Source: Erinaceus europaeus (Eukaryota > Chordata > Mammalia > Eulipotyphla > Erinaceidae). Taken from it: a stretch of 64,000 nt of DNA. The translations under genes were made by a program, and so were the position numbers. The stretch covers positions 9,743,665 through 9,807,664 of the forward strand of contig NC_080164.1 of the NCBI RefSeq assembly GCF_950295315.1, given 5' to 3'. Of the stretch, positions 63,822-64,000 are shown one piece after another. How positions within the stretch are numbered: the stretch's first letter is position 1; each line of letters begins with the position of its first letter. The notes under the pieces are model-generated. The model was given only the letters and a program-made list of their open reading frames with translations. It was not told the origin of the DNA and made no database searches.

Positions 63822-64000
63822 AGAGAGAGGACCAGAACATCACTCTGGCACATGCAATGCCAGGGATCAAACTCACACATACAAGTAGGGTGCCCTCCCT
63901 TCTGCAGCATGTCCCAGGCAGCAAGCCCACCCTCTGCATTGCCATGGGAGCTTCTCTGGAGAGATGGGTGCTTCTCCCTCTCACACTAGACCTGCTGGCT
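63822..64000 (-). mobile_element. Possible family C SINE fragment, then unassigned
   Basis: 'gagaggaccagaacatcact' and 'gccagggatcaaactcacac' resemble a reverse family C copy. The rest runs off the window. Confidence 0.5.

Overview
This window is mammalian nuclear DNA, almost certainly from a hedgehog (Erinaceidae, probably Erinaceus). The evidence is a very dense population of tRNA-derived SINEs of the hedgehog (ERI) type, L1 LINEs, ancient MIR, L2 and MLT1-like repeats shared by placental mammals, and long CA/TG, CTTT and GAA microsatellites. There are no operons, ribosome binding sites or phage genes. Species assignment rests on recalled SINE consensus features; no search was run.

No complete host protein-coding gene was found. 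The best host candidate is one short terminal coding exon on the minus strand at 58191-58328, with a splice acceptor and a poly(A) signal overlapping its stop codon. Nearly all other coding-like sequence belongs to retrotransposons. SINE families are labelled here A (about 215 bp, ending CTATCCAATAAATAAA), B (about 300-350 bp, GTCCTATCCAACAA, AAC/AAT repeats, then a 'ccaggagcagtggattc' module) and C (about 130 bp, promoter AGCATAATGGTTATGC).

Layout. 1-5 kb: SINEs, a GAA/GGA tract, an MIR and (CA)n. 5-13 kb: a near full-length but decayed L1 on the minus strand (3' UTR, ORF2, ORF1, 5' region) with a solo LTR in ORF2. 13-17 kb: SINEs and another L1 3' UTR. 17.7-18.5 kb: a 719-bp fragment of a non-L1, jockey/CR1-like LINE with its own target-site duplication. 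19.7-20.4 kb: a TG-rich array. 20.5-26 kb: an MLT1-like LTR, L1 3' UTR pieces in both directions and two solo LTRs. 26-31 kb: L2 relics, SINEs and L1 3' ends with a short 3' UTR. 32-33.4 kb: an inverted L1 3' UTR. 36-37 kb: an L1 3' end. 37.6-42 kb: mostly single-copy DNA with SINEs. 43.4-45.1 kb: a second copy of the jockey-like LINE, an L1 5'-end/3'-end chimera and a perfect solo LTR with 6-bp duplications. 45.4-46 kb: a CA-containing minisatellite. 49-54 kb: an L1/SINE composite and the 5' half of another L1. 57-58.5 kb: single-copy DNA with the candidate exon. 58.5-59.5 kb: 1 kb of TG repeat. 60-64 kb: L1 3' ends, nested SINEs and a solo LTR inserted in a TA repeat.

The most interesting content is (i) the two closely similar copies of a LINE unlike mammalian L1, (ii) a 432-bp element joining an L1-like 5' end to an L1 3' UTR at a splice-acceptor-like site, with target-site duplications, and (iii) an L1 3' UTR open frame preserved in several copies. 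Single-copy stretches are listed so the reader knows where no feature was seen.
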